Shown in pieces: positions 5,585-7,092 of a stretch of DNA of 7,092 nucleotides. The position numbers were made by a program, and so were the translations under genes. Within the stretch, counting starts at the first letter, position 1. Each line of letters opens with the position of its first letter. The notes beneath the pieces are model-generated. The model was not told the DNA's origin. It saw only the letters and a program-made list of their open reading frames with translations, and made no database searches. Origin of the DNA: Chryseobacterium gleum (GTDB lineage Bacteria; Bacteroidota; Bacteroidia; Flavobacteriales_D; Crocinitomicaceae); NCBI GenBank assembly GCA_943326825.2, contig CALPUT020000128.1:1-7092 (forward strand), in the 5' to 3' direction.

Positions 5585-7092
5585 ATGAAATTAATTCAAA
5601 ATCTCTTCCTTATTCTAATTGTTGGTTTACATTCAATGAACGTAAATTCTCAAATAGTTGAAGCAAATGGATCTTCTCCAATCGGAAGTGAATTTGTAAT
5701 TGATTACCAAAATCCAAAACAATACGAAATTGGTCCAATCAAAATTGAAGGAGCTGATAATTTTGACCATAATTCAATAAAATTAATTGCTGGACTTCGA
5801 ACTGGAGATAGAATCATGATTCCTGGAGAGAAATTCTCAAAAGCCATTAAAAATTTATGGAAAGAAGAATTATTTTCAGATGCTGAAATATTAATTGATA
5901 AAGAAATTAATGGAATAGTATATTTAACGATCAAATTAGCACCAAGACCAAAATTATCTCGTTACAAATTCAAGGGAGTAAACAAAAGAGAAGCTGATAA
6001 AGTAAGAGAAGAAATAAGTCTTTACACAGGTAAAACAATTACTGAAAACTTAGTATTTGTTACTGAAAACAAAATTAAAGGATATTTCAGAGATAAAGGT
6101 TATTATAGTGTCAATGTGCACATTTCAAGACAAAAAGACACATTGATTAATAATTCTGAGATCTTTACAATTGACATTCAAAAAAAGCATAAAATAAAAA
6201 TTAAATCGCTTACGATTGAAGGTAATCAGTCGATTCCAACATGGAAATTAAGAATGGCGATGAAAGACACAAAAGAGAAACAGTTCTGGCGTTTTTTCAA
6301 AAGATCGAAATTTACTACTGTAGCATATGATAGAGATAAACAAGCTTTATTAGACAAATTTAATTCGATAGGATTGAGAGATGCCGCAATCGTTTTTGAT
6401 ACAGTTTATAATTTAAATGATAAAAATTTAATTATAAATATTAAAATCAATGAAGGTCAAAAGTATTATTTTGGTGACGTTCAATGGATTGGCAATACAA
6501 AATTTAGATCTAGCTATTTAGATACTGTATTAGGAATTAAAAAAGGAGATGTTTATGACAAAATTTTGTTAGATAAACGTCTTAAAATGAGTGAAGATGG
6601 AAGAGATATTTCTTCTTTATACATGGATAGAGGATATTTATTTTTTCAAATAAATGCTTTAGAGACGAATGTATCTGATAATTACATTAATTATCAAATG
6701 CGTATTATTGAAGGTAAAGAAGCTCGTATTAAACGCATCATCATCAAAGGAAATACAAAAACGAATGATTACGTCATCCGAAGAGAAATTAGAACTCGAC
6801 CAGGTGACTTATTTAGTCGAAACGATATTATTCGTACGCAACGAGAATTATCACAATTAGGTTATTTCAACGAGCAAGGATTTCAAATAAATCCGATTCC
6901 AAATCCAGCAGATGGAACGGTTGATATTGAATATACAGTTGAAGAAAAGTCATCAGATCAAATTGAATTATCAGGGGGTTACGGTGGAAGAGGATTGAAT
7001 GGAATGTCATCTTCAACTGGAAGTTATGCCGGTGGTGGTTCTGGATTAATTGGTACAATTGGATTAACATTCAACAATTTCTCAACAAAAAA
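5585..7092 (+). CDS. bamA: Outer-membrane protein assembly factor BamA, 5' part (runs off the window)
   Basis: BamA is the Omp85-family insertase that folds beta-barrel proteins into the outer membrane. The reading frame is open from ATG 5585 to the window edge (502 codons). A signal peptide (MKLIQNLFLILIVGLHSMNVNS, cut before Q23) is followed by five POTRA repeats: about 47-120, 124-202, 204-292, 295-376 and 380-455. Each shows the I-x-I-x-G pattern of the first strand (IKIEGADNF, YKFKGVNKR, LTIEGNQSI, VQWIGNTKF, IIIKGNTKT), and at least four end in a beta strand of the DIEYTVEEK type. The barrel begins around 456 (EKSSDQIELSGGYGG, then GLIGTIGLTFNNFS). Bacteroidota BamA is usually about 850-900 residues, so some 350-400 residues lie beyond the edge. 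Residues 464-490 are glycine- and serine-rich, as is common at the POTRA-barrel junction in this phylum. In many Flavobacteriia an ompH/skp chaperone gene follows. Confidence 0.95.
   Translation, partial: MKLIQNLFLILIVGLHSMNVNSQIVEANGSSPIGSEFVIDYQNPKQYEIGPIKIEGADNFDHNSIKLIAGLRTGDRIMIPGEKFSKAIKNLWKEELFSDAEILIDKEINGIVYLTIKLAPRPKLSRYKFKGVNKREADKVREEISLYTGKTITENLVFVTENKIKGYFRDKGYYSVNVHISRQKDTLINNSEIFTIDIQKKHKIKIKSLTIEGNQSIPTWKLRMAMKDTKEKQFWRFFKRSKFTTVAYDRDKQALLDKFNSIGLRDAAIVFDTVYNLNDKNLIINIKINEGQKYYFGDVQWIGNTKFRSSYLDTVLGIKKGDVYDKILLDKRLKMSEDGRDISSLYMDRGYLFFQINALETNVSDNYINYQMRIIEGKEARIKRIIIKGNTKTNDYVIRREIRTRPGDLFSRNDIIRTQRELSQLGYFNEQGFQINPIPNPADGTVDIEYTVEEKSSDQIELSGGYGGRGLNGMSSSTGSYAGGGSGLIGTIGLTFNNFSTK

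Noticed and set aside
5704..5934. 76-codon open frame on the minus strand
   Set aside because: It is antisense to the first POTRA region of bamA, whose plus-strand frame is clearly the coding one; no family resemblance.
6669..6860. 63-codon plus-strand frame
   Set aside because: It overlaps bamA in another frame, within POTRA4 and POTRA5; low-complexity translation and no recognisable motif.
6867..7070. 67-codon minus-strand frame
   Set aside because: It is antisense to bamA at the POTRA-barrel junction; the His/Gln/Leu-rich product is typical of a shadow frame.

Overview
The window is AT-rich DNA from a member of the Bacteroidota, most likely class Flavobacteriia. The evidence is the F1-ATPase beta sequence, an epsilon subunit lacking its C-terminal helices, a uppS-bamA pair, few Shine-Dalgarno sequences, a TANNTTTG-type -7 box before atpD, and secreted proteins with FISUMP/DUF1566-like domains. 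The genus cannot be fixed by reading alone.

Layout. (1) Positions 1 to about 140 are the edge of an IS3-family insertion sequence on the minus strand, with the first 33 codons of its OrfA. A 9-bp inverted repeat abuts the OrfA start codon. (2) At 155-185 a plus-strand intrinsic terminator has no gene before it in the window; it probably belonged to a gene now on the far side of the insertion. (3) Positions 309-899 and 976-2730 encode two exported proteins with related folds. The first is a compact DUF1566/Lcl-like protein. The second is a four-part protein: signal peptide plus helical region, short charged repeats, a FISUMP domain and an unassigned C-terminal domain. They are the least characterised part of the window. 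(4) Positions 2899-4700 are atpD-atpC (F1 beta and epsilon), with a promoter in front and a strong terminator behind. (5) From 4839 to the window end are uppS (undecaprenyl diphosphate synthase) and bamA (outer-membrane protein assembly), 2 bp apart. bamA is cut by the window edge after its five POTRA domains and the first part of its barrel.

The right half is core metabolism and envelope biogenesis: ATP synthesis, the lipid carrier for peptidoglycan and O-antigen, and the outer-membrane insertase. The left half looks accessory: an insertion sequence, an orphaned terminator and two divergent surface or periplasmic proteins. I saw no tRNA, rRNA, CRISPR array or recognisable defence system. No gap between genes exceeds 300 bp. 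The gaps (100-308, 900-975, 2731-2898, 4701-4838) hold the regulatory elements listed.
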